Shown here: piece after piece, positions 1 to 6,433 of the stretch
Numbering within the stretch: the stretch's first letter is position 1
How the letters are laid out: each line of letters opens with the position of its first letter
Origin: an uncultured Ruminococcus sp.
GTDB taxonomy: Bacteria > Bacillota > Clostridia > Oscillospirales > CAG-272
DNA: 9,296 nt
Assembly: GCA_902797495.1 (NCBI GenBank)
Contig: CADBTH010000143.1
Coordinates: 1 to 9,296, forward strand
Direction: 5' to 3'
Position numbers and translations under genes: made by a program
Notes under the pieces: generated by a model
Seen by the model: the letters and a program-made list of their open reading frames with translations, nothing else
Databases searched by the model: none
Told to the model about the DNA's origin: nothing

Positions 1-39
1 CCGGACACATTCTTATTATTGTTTTAAGGAGGGAATAAG

Positions 40-300
40 ATGCCGAATATCAAATCAGCAAAAAAGCGTGTAAAAGTTACTGCCACCAAGACTCTCAACA
101 ATAAGATCTTCAAGTCTCAGTACCGTACGATCGTTAAAAAGTTCTACGCTGCAGTTGAGGCGGGTGACAAGAAACAGGCTGAGATCCTTTATAAGGCAGC
201 CGTTAAGAAGGCAGACCACGCTGTCGTTCGTCACATCATGCATAAGAATGCTGCTGCTCACAAAAAGAGCCAGTTTACTTTAGCGCTCAACAGAATGTGA
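40..300 (+). CDS. rpsT: 30S ribosomal protein S20
   Basis: S20 is a primary binding protein of the small ribosomal subunit that contacts 16S rRNA and helps organise the body of the 30S particle. The 86-residue product has the family's usual length and composition. It opens with the typical MPNIKSAKKRV segment, is rich in Lys, Arg and Ala throughout, and ends with the conserved HKNAAAHKKSQ region (residues 68-78) found in bacterial S20. A strong Shine-Dalgarno AAGGAGGG (26-33) lies six bases before the ATG, which fixes the start. The gene is followed at once by tandem terminators, so it ends its transcription unit; its promoter must lie left of the window. Identity is secure. Confidence 0.97.
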   Translation: MPNIKSAKKRVKVTATKTLNNKIFKSQYRTIVKKFYAAVEAGDKKQAEILYKAAVKKADHAVVRHIMHKNAAAHKKSQFTLALNRM

Positions 301-320
301 TAAAAGCCGAAAGGTTTATA

Positions 321-360
321 AAAAATCTCCGTCATGCTCCGACGGAGATTTTTATTTTTT
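321..360 (+). terminator. Rho-independent terminator of rpsT
   Basis: A perfect 13-bp inverted repeat (321-333 with 341-353, core ATCTCCGTC/GACGGAGAT) encloses a 7-base loop and is followed by ATTTTTT (354-360). It begins about 20 bases after the rpsT stop, the normal position for an intrinsic terminator of a highly expressed ribosomal protein gene. Confidence 0.93.
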
Positions 361-384
361 GCGCCAATTAATAGGCGTTTTTTT
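361..384 (+). terminator. Second, weaker terminator-like hairpin
   Basis: Directly after the first terminator, CGCC (362-365) can pair with GGCG (374-377) around an AT-rich loop, followed by seven Ts (378-384). The stem is only four strong pairs, so it would act at most as a back-up stop behind the main hairpin. Confidence 0.5.
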
Positions 385-427
385 ATTTGTAAGATGGACA
401 GAATAAGATGCGGAAGGAGATGATAAA

Positions 428-1210
428 ATGCGAAGAAAAATAATGTCGATCATATCGATAATATCACTAATATCACTTGTGCATACAGCGACTCCCGTAA
501 TGGCGGCTGAGACGTTCAACTGGTACTGCAGGCATATGAAAAACGGTGAGACGCCGGAGTGCGATCCGCAGATGAAGTTTGTCGAAAAGTACGATTCTTA
601 TTATATCGACCGCAAGGCGGGGAATGAAAACAAGACCGTGTATCTTACCTTTGACGCCGGGTACGAGAACGGGAACGTCGAAAAGATACTCGACGTGCTG
701 AAAGAGAAGAACGTCGCAGGTGCTTTTTTCATTCTTGAAAACCTTGCGAAAAGAAATCCTGAACTCGTCAGGCGTATGAGCGACGAAGGACATCTCGTCT
801 GCAATCATACGGCGATACACCGCGATATGACGACCGTAAAGGACGCGGCTGAATTCAACGCAGAACTTGAAAGACTGGCGTCAGCGGTTAAAGATTGCGC
901 CGGAGTTGAGGTGGCAAAATATTACAGGCCGCCCGAAGGCAGATTCAGCGAGGATAATCTGAAGTGGGCGAGTGAGGCGGGGTACAAAACGGTTTTCTGG
1001 AGCTTCGCTTACGTTGACTGGGACAACGAACACCAGACGGACCCCGCATCGGCGCTGAAACTGATACTCGAATGCGCTCATCCCGGAGAAGTCCTTCTTC
1101 TTCACCCGACCTCCTCAACGAACGCCGCGATCCTCGGCGACGTGATAGACGGTTACCGTGAAATGGGATATTCTTTCGGAAGCCTTGACGAACTGACGGG
1201 CGGACAGTGA
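428..1210 (+). CDS. pdaA: PdaA-like polysaccharide deacetylase (spore cortex delta-lactam type)
   Basis: Secreted NodB-fold (carbohydrate esterase 4) enzyme most similar to PdaA, which removes the acetyl group of N-acetylmuramic acid in peptidoglycan so that the muramic delta-lactam of spore cortex can form. Residues 1-27 are a signal peptide with likely cleavage after VMAA. The catalytic domain then shows TFDAGYENG (74-82, base Asp76), CNHTAIH (125-131, metal ligands His127 and His131), YRPPEGRFS (166-174), FWSFAYVDWD (190-199) and LLLHPTSSTNA (223-233, His226). The extended GYENG, the W-S-x-A-Y-x-D-W block and the HP-x-S-S-T-N-A block are PdaA hallmarks. The position that is the second Asp in generic NodB enzymes is Ala77, which fits the PdaA type. 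AAGGAG (414-419) lies eight bases before the ATG. The next deacetylase starts four bases after the stop. The PdaA subtype is inferred from motifs; the NodB fold is certain. Confidence 0.88.
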   Translation: MRRKIMSIISIISLISLVHTATPVMAAETFNWYCRHMKNGETPECDPQMKFVEKYDSYYIDRKAGNENKTVYLTFDAGYENGNVEKILDVLKEKNVAGAFFILENLAKRNPELVRRMSDEGHLVCNHTAIHRDMTTVKDAAEFNAELERLASAVKDCAGVEVAKYYRPPEGRFSEDNLKWASEAGYKTVFWSFAYVDWDNEHQTDPASALKLILECAHPGEVLLLHPTSSTNAAILGDVIDGYREMGYSFGSLDELTGGQ

Positions 1211-1214
1211 TCGA

Positions 1215-1895
1215 ATGAAAAGATACTCCGAAGCGATCCTGTCCGTAATATGCGCGCTTTTCCTCTCGGTCACTTGCTCGGCATCGGAGGGCGGCGCGCT
1301 CTGCAGAGCTGAATGTAAAGAAAAAAAGATAGCGCTCACTTTTGACGACGGGCCGCATCCGGTCTATACGCCCGAAATACTTGAGATACTGTCCGAATAC
1401 AGAGTCAGAGCTACTTTCTTCGTTGTAGGAGAAAACGCTGAAAAATATCCCGATATTATTATCGATGAGATAGCGGGAGGCCACGAGATCGGAAACCATA
1501 CCTACAGTCACGCTTTCATAAACAAATTGAGCGTAGATGAAACCGCCGCCGAACTCGAAAAGAACGAGAGCGTCATAAACGCCATATGCGAACGGAAGAT
1601 ACGTTACGTAAGACCGCCGGGCGGAATATACGGGGATCCTTTCCTGCGAATATGCGAAGACTTCGGTTACACGGTTGTATTGTGGTCGGTCGACACGCGC
1701 GACTGGAAGAGACCGGGAGCTGCGTATATCGAGGATACCGTTAACTCGGAAGTCGGCCCGGGAGATATTATCCTGATGCACGACTACGTTGCCGGAGGTC
1801 CATCATCTACCCCCGAGGCGCTGAGATCTCTGATCCCGTCGCTTCTCGGACAAGGCTACGAATTTGTAACGCTCGACGAACTGACGTCACGGTGA
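1215..1895 (+). CDS. Secreted polysaccharide deacetylase (NodB/CE4)
   Basis: Metal-dependent deacetylase with all CE4 motifs intact, expected to remove N-acetyl groups from peptidoglycan amino sugars outside the membrane. Residues 1-24 form a signal peptide (hydrophobic ILSVICALFLSVTC) and no good lipobox is seen. The domain shows LTFDDGPHPVYTP (41-53, base Asp44 and metal ligand Asp45), HEIGNHTYSH (90-99, His95 and His99), VRPPGG (132-137), LWSVDTRDW (156-164) and DIILMHD (184-190, His189). At 226 residues it is a single-domain enzyme. There is no clear Shine-Dalgarno, and the ATG follows the upstream stop by four bases, so it is probably translated by coupling to the PdaA-like gene. Both proteins end in G-Y-x-F-x-x-L-D-E-L-T, which suggests an old tandem duplication. 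The exact sugar (GlcNAc or MurNAc) cannot be told; PdaB-like and PgdA-like roles are both possible. Confidence 0.9.
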   Translation: MKRYSEAILSVICALFLSVTCSASEGGALCRAECKEKKIALTFDDGPHPVYTPEILEILSEYRVRATFFVVGENAEKYPDIIIDEIAGGHEIGNHTYSHAFINKLSVDETAAELEKNESVINAICERKIRYVRPPGGIYGDPFLRICEDFGYTVVLWSVDTRDWKRPGAAYIEDTVNSEVGPGDIILMHDYVAGGPSSTPEALRSLIPSLLGQGYEFVTLDELTSR

Positions 1896-1937
1896 ACGGT
1901 GAGAATAAAGGCGCTTTTCAAGTCATATGATTCTAAC

Positions 1938-1945
1938 GGGGTGAT
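1938..1945 (+). promoter_or_regulatory. Shine-Dalgarno site deciding the dacF start
   Basis: GGGGTGAT pairs with the GGTGAT part of the anti-Shine-Dalgarno complement and sits just before the ATG at 1950. The in-frame GTG at 1899 has no such site and would put 17 mostly polar residues ahead of an otherwise ideal signal peptide. The ATG at 1950 is therefore preferred. Confidence 0.7.
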
Positions 1946-1949
1946 GAAT

Positions 1950-3146
1950 ATGACAAATATACTTTCACGAATAAAAAAACTTGCCGCGGGGATACTTGCG
2001 GCGTCGTTTGTCCTTTTTCCTACCGCGTCGTACGGAGCAGGAGAAGCGCAGTCGATCGCCGCGGTTTCTCCGGACGATCCGCTCCCGTTCGACCTCGACT
2101 GCGCGTCCGCCGTTCTGATGGACGCGGAGACCGGGACCGTACTCTATAATAAAAACGGAAGCGAACCGCTGCCTCCCGCATCCGTGACTAAGATTATGAC
2201 TTTACTTCTCGTCATGGAAGCGATAGACGACGGAAAGCTTACTCTCACCGATACTCTTCAGGCGAGCGAATACGGAGCTTCAATGGGTGGGTCTCAGATA
2301 TACCTCGAGCCGGGAGAGGAGATGACGGTCGAAGACCTCATCAAAAGCGTTGTCATCTCCTCGGCGAACGATGCCGCCGTCACTCTCGCCGAAGCCGTTG
2401 CGGGAACGGAGACCGCATTCATTACTATGATGAACGAGAGAGCCGCAGCGCTCGGTATGAACAATACGAACTTCGAGAATGCGACGGGTCTCGACGACAC
2501 GACGGTCAATCACGTCACGAGCGCGCTTGACATTGCTCTCATGTCGAGGGAGCTTATCAGAAAACATCCGCTTATTCTTCAGTATTCATCTATTTGGATG
2601 GACACGGTAAGAAACGGAGCGTTCGGTCTTACTAATACGAACAGACTGATACGCTTTTACAGCGGTGCGACGGGACTGAAAACCGGATCGACGTCGAAGG
2701 CGAAGTTCTGCGTCAGCGCTACCGCCTGCAGGAACGGGATGCACCTGATAGCCGTCATAATGGGAGCGCCGACGCGCGACGTCAGGAACGAGGCGGCGAA
2801 ATCACTGCTCGATCACGGATTCGCAAACTATTCCGTTTACAGAGACGAAGGAGGCGCCGGACCCGATATAAAAGTGACGGGAGGCGTCGACGGGGTGTGT
2901 CCGACGTCATACGCTCCGTTTTCGGCTCTGCTGTCAAAGGGAGACGCGGAAAAGACCGCAAAGGAGATAGAGATAGACGGATCTGCCGCCGCGCCGCTGA
3001 AAAAGGGCGACGTCGTGGGGAAGGTGAGATACACGGTCGACGGTAAGATGATAGGCTCGAGCGATATAGTATGTTCAGCCGACGTTGAAAAGATCGGGTT
3101 CTTTACTCTGCTCTCGAGAATACTGTCATCATTCACTCTGTCGTGA
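1950..3146 (+). CDS. dacF: D-alanyl-D-alanine carboxypeptidase, DacF/PBP5-like
   Basis: Low-molecular-weight penicillin-binding protein (peptidase S11) that cuts the terminal D-Ala from peptidoglycan pentapeptides outside the membrane and so limits cross-linking. Counting from the ATG at 1950 (398 residues), residues 1-29 are a signal peptide (RIKK, a hydrophobic stretch, then TASYGA). The penicilloyl-serine domain carries SVTK (78-81, nucleophile Ser78), SAN (138-140) and KTGS (244-247), all intact and properly spaced. Residues from about 290 to 385 form the PBP5 C-terminal beta domain, and the last 18 or so residues (EKIGFFTLLSRILSSF) look like a short amphipathic membrane anchor. The gene lies 54 bases after the second deacetylase with no terminator between, so co-transcription is likely. 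Longer starts at 1899 (GTG) or 1944 are possible. Symbol dacF rather than dacA or dacB is an inference from the sporulation-like context. Confidence 0.9.
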   Translation: MTNILSRIKKLAAGILAASFVLFPTASYGAGEAQSIAAVSPDDPLPFDLDCASAVLMDAETGTVLYNKNGSEPLPPASVTKIMTLLLVMEAIDDGKLTLTDTLQASEYGASMGGSQIYLEPGEEMTVEDLIKSVVISSANDAAVTLAEAVAGTETAFITMMNERAAALGMNNTNFENATGLDDTTVNHVTSALDIALMSRELIRKHPLILQYSSIWMDTVRNGAFGLTNTNRLIRFYSGATGLKTGSTSKAKFCVSATACRNGMHLIAVIMGAPTRDVRNEAAKSLLDHGFANYSVYRDEGGAGPDIKVTGGVDGVCPTSYAPFSALLSKGDAEKTAKEIEIDGSAAAPLKKGDVVGKVRYTVDGKMIGSSDIVCSADVEKIGFFTLLSRILSSFTLS

Positions 3147-3187
3147 AATAATGCGAATATAAACGTTATATGCCGCCCGTTTTTTTG

Positions 3188-3236
3188 AAAAAAATGTTGT
3201 AATTAACAAAAAAATGTTGTACAATATATTGTTGTA
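3188..3236 (+). repeat. Direct repeats overlapping the pgi promoter
   Basis: AAAAAAATGTTGTA occurs exactly at 3188-3201 and 3208-3221, a 20-base period, and its end TGTTGTA recurs at 3230-3236. The first copy ends in the -35 hexamer and the second runs into the -10 hexamer; TTGTACAA (3217-3224) is also a perfect palindrome. The arrangement could be a regulator site or simply low-complexity AT sequence. Confidence 0.6.
3197..3225 (+). promoter_or_regulatory. Sigma-A-type promoter for pgi
   Basis: TTGTAA (3197-3202) and TACAAT (3220-3225) are separated by exactly 17 bases in an AT-rich gap, which predicts transcription starting near 3232. Both hexamers lie in copies of a 14-base direct repeat. 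The preceding 3147-3196 holds only a weak AT hairpin (3157-3171) and a distant T-run, so readthrough from dacF cannot be excluded. Confidence 0.6.
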
Positions 3237-3272
3237 AAACAAATCATGCAGGAGAAAGGCATATTAACTCAA

Positions 3273-4613
3273 ATGGAAGTCAAAATCTCAGAGAAGTTTT
3301 TAAAAGGTTTCGTTTCGGAAACGGCGCTTGAAGTTATAGCCCCCGAAATCGAAGCGGCGCAGAAGAAAGTGCTCGACAAGAGCGGAGAAGGCTCCGATTT
3401 TCTCGGTTGGCGCGATCTCCCCGTGGACTATGATAAAGACGAATTCGCCCGCATCGAAGATGCGGCCGAAAGGATCAGAAATATGTGCGACGTTTTCGTC
3501 GTAATAGGCATAGGCGGTTCTTATCTCGGAGCCCGCGCGGCGATAGAATACATAAAGAGCCCACTTTACAACACTCTTAAAAAAGATACTCCCGATATAT
3601 ATTTCGCAGGGAACTCCATCAGCTCATCCGCTCTTTGCGATCTGTTGAAGATCTGCGAGGGACGCGACGTCTGCGTAAACGTAGTTTCTAAGTCCGGAAC
3701 GACGACGGAGCCCGCGGTCGCTTTCAGAATATTCAGAGACCTTCTCGAAAAGAAATACGGTAAAGCGGAAGCGGCGAAGAGGATCTTCGCGACGACAGAC
3801 AAGGCGCGCGGAGCTCTCAAAGGCCTTTCCGACAGAATGGGTTACGAGACTTTCGTTATCCCGGACGACATCGGCGGCAGATACTCCGTGCTGACGGCGG
3901 TCGGACTTCTTCCTCTCGCGGTAGCGGGTATCGACGTCTCCTCCATGATGAAGGGCGCCGAGCGCGCAAGGGAAGAGCTCCTCTTCAATACCGATATCAA
4001 CACGAACGACTGCCTTAAATACGCCGCTTACAGAAACGTTCTTTACAGAAGCGGAAAGGTCACGGAAATACTCGTTTCGTACGAGCCCGCGTCTCAGATG
4101 CTTTGCGAATGGTGGAAGCAGCTTTACGGCGAATCCGAAGGCAAAGACGGCAAGGGACTTCTCCCCGATTCCGTTATTTTCTCAACGGACCTCCATTCCC
4201 TCGGTCAGTACATCCAGGAGGGACTTCGCAACATTTTCGAAACCGTCATCGACATCAAAAAATCCAACGATACCGTCGTGATCCCCGAGGACCCCGAAAA
4301 CGTGGACGGACTCAACTTCCTCGCGGGACGCGAACTCGCGTGGGCTAACGACGCCGCTCTCACCGCGACGCTTTTCGCGCACACGGACGGCAACGTACCG
4401 AATATCGTTCTCGAAGTCGCCGACAGAAGCGAATTCACTTTCGGCTATATGGTTTACTTCTTTGAGCTTGCCTGCGCGGTCTCCGGATACACTCTCGGCG
4501 TAAATCCGTTCAATCAGCCCGGAGTCGAGGCATATAAGAAGAATATGTTCGCTCTTCTCGGCAAGCCCGGCTATGAAGATATGAAGGCCGCGCTCGACGC
4601 GAGAATGAACTGA
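3273..4613 (+). CDS. pgi: Glucose-6-phosphate isomerase
   Basis: Cytoplasmic enzyme interconverting glucose-6-phosphate and fructose-6-phosphate, linking glycolysis, gluconeogenesis and amino-sugar supply. Counting from the ATG at 3273 (446 residues, the length of the Firmicutes form), it shows the phosphate-loop motif GIGGSYLG (79-86), SKSGTTTEP (139-147), GGRYSVL (201-207), GESEGK (286-291, catalytic Glu288 region), DLHSLGQYIQEG (306-317, His308) and QPGVEAYKKNMF (415-426, catalytic Lys422). An upstream ATG at 3246 would add nine residues (MQEKGILTQ) but has no Shine-Dalgarno and would lie only about 13 bases after the predicted transcription start. The purine tract AGGAGAAAGG (3250-3259) precedes the ATG at 3273, with a slightly long 13-base gap, and homologues as I remember them begin at the equivalent of MEVKISEKFL. 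The gene has its own promoter and terminator, so it is monocistronic. Confidence 0.95.
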   Translation: MEVKISEKFLKGFVSETALEVIAPEIEAAQKKVLDKSGEGSDFLGWRDLPVDYDKDEFARIEDAAERIRNMCDVFVVIGIGGSYLGARAAIEYIKSPLYNTLKKDTPDIYFAGNSISSSALCDLLKICEGRDVCVNVVSKSGTTTEPAVAFRIFRDLLEKKYGKAEAAKRIFATTDKARGALKGLSDRMGYETFVIPDDIGGRYSVLTAVGLLPLAVAGIDVSSMMKGAERAREELLFNTDINTNDCLKYAAYRNVLYRSGKVTEILVSYEPASQMLCEWWKQLYGESEGKDGKGLLPDSVIFSTDLHSLGQYIQEGLRNIFETVIDIKKSNDTVVIPEDPENVDGLNFLAGRELAWANDAALTATLFAHTDGNVPNIVLEVADRSEFTFGYMVYFFELACAVSGYTLGVNPFNQPGVEAYKKNMFALLGKPGYEDMKAALDARMN

Positions 4614-4632
4614 TCCTGACTTGAAATCAATT

Positions 4633-4659
4633 TTGCCCGGCGCACGCCGGGCAATTTTT
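4633..4659 (+). terminator. Rho-independent terminator of pgi
   Basis: TTGCCCGGC (4633-4641) pairs perfectly with GCCGGGCAA (4646-4654) around a GCAC tetraloop, followed by five Ts (4655-4659). It starts about 20 bases after the pgi stop. Confidence 0.93.
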
Positions 4660-4685
4660 ACTTTTGTCAAAATGTCTTCTTCTTA

Positions 4686-4714
4686 TTGCATTCCACCGGA
4701 TTATATAGTATAAT
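4686..4714 (+). promoter_or_regulatory. Sigma-A promoter for the small P-loop gene
   Basis: TTGCAT (4686-4691) and a perfect TATAAT (4709-4714) are 17 bases apart, predicting transcription from about 4721. The 5' leader is then only about 24 bases, carries AAAGGAG (4732-4738), and leads straight to the ATG at 4745. Confidence 0.78.
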
Positions 4715-4744
4715 TGAATCAACAAAGATCCAAAGGAGATTGAA

Positions 4745-5152
4745 ATGCTGAAACTCATTATCGGACTTAAAGGCACGGGTAAAACGAAACACCTGATCGA
4801 GCTTGTCAATTCATCGCTCGATGTCACGGACGGAGACGTCGTTTGCGTCGAAAAAGGCAACAAGCTCAGATTTGATATAAAGTATCAGTGCAGACTAATC
4901 GAGGCGGATGAATTCGGTATCGACAACGCTGACGCTCTCTACGGCTTTATAGCGGGACTTCTCGCGAGCAACAACGATATAAAGCATCTCTTCATTGACT
5001 CCGCTTATAAGATCGCCGGCGAGTGCGACGAGACCTTCGATCCGATGCTCGAAAAGATCGACCGCCTGATGGAGCAGAAGGGCGTCGAGTGCGTTATCAC
5101 CTCTTCCATCGCCGAAGACAAGGCGACGGAAACGGTCAAAAAATATCTCTGA
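4745..5152 (+). CDS. Small P-loop NTP-binding protein of unknown function
   Basis: Compact 135-residue cytoplasmic protein that probably binds ATP or GTP. It opens with strand MLKLII and a textbook Walker A loop GLKGTGKT (7-14). A Walker-B-like strand ending in acid, HLFID (81-85), follows, and CVITSS (116-121) has the position of the last core strand with a polar sensor end. No membrane segment, signal peptide or extra domain is present, and the conserved stretch VCVEKGNKLRFDIKYQCRLIEADEF (33-57, key residues Glu36, Lys37, Asp44, Arg50, Asp55, Glu56) is not a motif I can assign. Similar small proteins in Clostridia are, as I recall, called hypothetical or loosely PilT-like; I would not transfer a pilus role. 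AAAGGAG (4732-4738) lies six bases before the ATG. The gene is monocistronic, with its own promoter and terminator, so neighbours give no clue to function. Confidence 0.85.
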   Translation: MLKLIIGLKGTGKTKHLIELVNSSLDVTDGDVVCVEKGNKLRFDIKYQCRLIEADEFGIDNADALYGFIAGLLASNNDIKHLFIDSAYKIAGECDETFDPMLEKIDRLMEQKGVECVITSSIAEDKATETVKKYL

Positions 5153-5161
5153 TAAAAGATT

Positions 5162-5188
5162 CGGGTCTGCGAATGCAGACCCGTTTTT
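5162..5188 (+). terminator. Terminator between convergent genes
   Basis: CGGGTCTGC (5162-5170) pairs perfectly with GCAGACCCG (5175-5183) around a GAAT loop, followed by five Ts (5184-5188). It terminates the P-loop gene. Read on the minus strand the same hairpin is followed by AATCTTTTAT, so it may also stop the convergent YibE/F transcript, whose stop codon (5190-5192) lies just seven bases from the stem. Confidence 0.92.
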
Positions 5189-5189
5189 C

Positions 5190-6401
5190 TTATTCGTTTT
5201 TTGTGTTGAAGTCGTTCAGCATATCCGTGTATTCGTCCGCGTCCTCCGCGTCGGGGACGGCTTTGTCAAACCGTTCGAGCTTTGAGTAGAAGAGCGCGGA
5301 TACCGCCGACGTGATCGGTAGAGCCGAGAGTATGCCGAAGCTTCCGACGAGGATCTTCAGTAGTTCCACGATGATGTTTTCCTTGTTGAAAAGATTCAGC
5401 ATCGAAAAACTGTTGTTGTAGATTATCAGAAGAACCGAGCACATCGAACTGCCGATATAGGCGAGGATCAGCGTGTTTGACATCGTTCCGATAATATCGC
5501 GGCTGATCGTAATTCCCGACTTATAAAGCTCTCTGAAGGAGGGCTTTTTGATCTTCGTGGCGACTTCGTGTACGGACGCCGCGATATTCACCGCAACGTC
5601 CATGACCGCTCCGATCGAGCCGATAAGTATTCCCGCAAAGACGAGAGCCCTGAGATTGATGACTCCGCCGTTGATTCCCTTAATATAGATCGTACACTCG
5701 TCCGTGTAACCGGTCAGCTTCATGAAGCGGTCCATGACGACGGTGATAGCAGCTGAGATCAGAACTCCGCCCATGCACCCGATCGCGCCAACAAGGCTCA
5801 TAAACGATATTCCGTTAACGATGACGAGAGTCATCACGGTTATGTACAGACAGACCGCGATCGTCCAGAAGTAGATGTTCCTGCCTCCGATTATCGCAGG
5901 GATAAGGACGAAAAATACGGAACCGATCGTCAGTATCAGCGTGACGAGAGTCTTGAGACCTTTTATACGTCCGAATACAAGGATCGCGACACAGAAGAGA
6001 ACTGCGAGCACTATAATTGCGTCTGATCTTACGAATTCCGCGAAGACCCACGAATTTTCTTCTCCCGCGCGGGACTGATAAATGATTATCGTATCGCCTT
6101 CGCTGACCGGGTTTGCGTTGTACATGGCGGCGGAATCGATCAGCTGAGTCGCGCTGACCGTCTCTCCCGCTCTGTCTCCGCTCTTAATCTCGGCTTTGAA
6201 ATAATACGTCGTCGTTGAGTATTCGCTGTTCTCGTAAGGTTTTACTTCGTCGACTTTTGTGATCTCGGTGATCTTCGCTCTCAGATACTCGCTGTTCTCA
6301 CCGTATTGGATGTCGTACCCGTCTCGCACTGCAAGGTAGCCGAGGATCAGAAAGACTACGGCGAGTACTATCGAGAGCGCGTATACGATTCTTTTTTTCA
6401 T
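5190..6401 (-). CDS. YibE/F family multispanning membrane protein
   Basis: Integral membrane protein of the YibE/F-like family, whose biochemical role is not established. Counting from the ATG at 6401 (403 residues), residues 5-25 are a signal-anchor helix. Residues 26-127 form a beta-rich extracytoplasmic domain. About seven further helices follow (roughly 128-143, 150-170, 176-196, 201-223, 251-270, 307-328, 346-370), and an acidic C-terminal tail ends the protein. The family signatures GAVMDVAVNIAASVHE (264-279) and DIIGTMSNTLILAYIG (302-317) are present and intact. The start at 6401 has a good AGAGGA site (6407-6412) five bases upstream. A longer start at 6437 overlaps the upstream stop as ATGA but lacks a near Shine-Dalgarno and adds MIGSNAAYKRIK before a fine signal anchor. 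It is the second gene of an operon with the Gfo/Idh-like gene. Confidence 0.88.
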   Translation of the reverse strand: MKKRIVYALSIVLAVVFLILGYLAVRDGYDIQYGENSEYLRAKITEITKVDEVKPYENSEYSTTTYYFKAEIKSGDRAGETVSATQLIDSAAMYNANPVSEGDTIIIYQSRAGEENSWVFAEFVRSDAIIVLAVLFCVAILVFGRIKGLKTLVTLILTIGSVFFVLIPAIIGGRNIYFWTIAVCLYITVMTLVIVNGISFMSLVGAIGCMGGVLISAAITVVMDRFMKLTGYTDECTIYIKGINGGVINLRALVFAGILIGSIGAVMDVAVNIAASVHEVATKIKKPSFRELYKSGITISRDIIGTMSNTLILAYIGSSMCSVLLIIYNNSFSMLNLFNKENIIVELLKILVGSFGILSALPITSAVSALFYSKLERFDKAVPDAEDADEYTDMLNDFNTKNE

Positions 6402-6406
6402 TTTAA

Positions 6407-6412
6407 TCCTCT
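6407..6412 (-). promoter_or_regulatory. Shine-Dalgarno site deciding the yibE/F start
   Basis: On the minus strand AGAGGA lies five bases before the ATG at 6401. The alternative ATG at 6437 has only a GGAG about 17 bases upstream, too far for normal use, although its ATGA overlap could allow coupled translation. Confidence 0.65.
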
Positions 6413-6433
6413 TATAGGCGGCATTGGAGCCGA

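Noticed and set aside
387..427. Promoter search between the rpsT terminators and the PdaA-like gene
   Set aside because: TAAGAT (404-409) could be a -10 box but has no fitting -35 hexamer, and I could not match a convincing forespore sigma-G consensus; not reported as a feature.
1215..1277. Lipoprotein signal for the second deacetylase
   Set aside because: Cys21 is preceded by S-V-T, which does not match the lipobox; an ordinary signal peptide is more likely.
945..1781. A 278-codon minus-strand open frame across the two deacetylases
   Set aside because: It spans the junction of two well-supported plus-strand genes and encodes an Arg/Ser-rich low-complexity product; a shadow frame.
3157..3186. 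Possible terminator after dacF
   Set aside because: ATATAA/TTATAT (3157-3162 with 3166-3171) is a weak AT stem and the T-run (3180-3186) is eight bases further on, so it does not have intrinsic terminator geometry.
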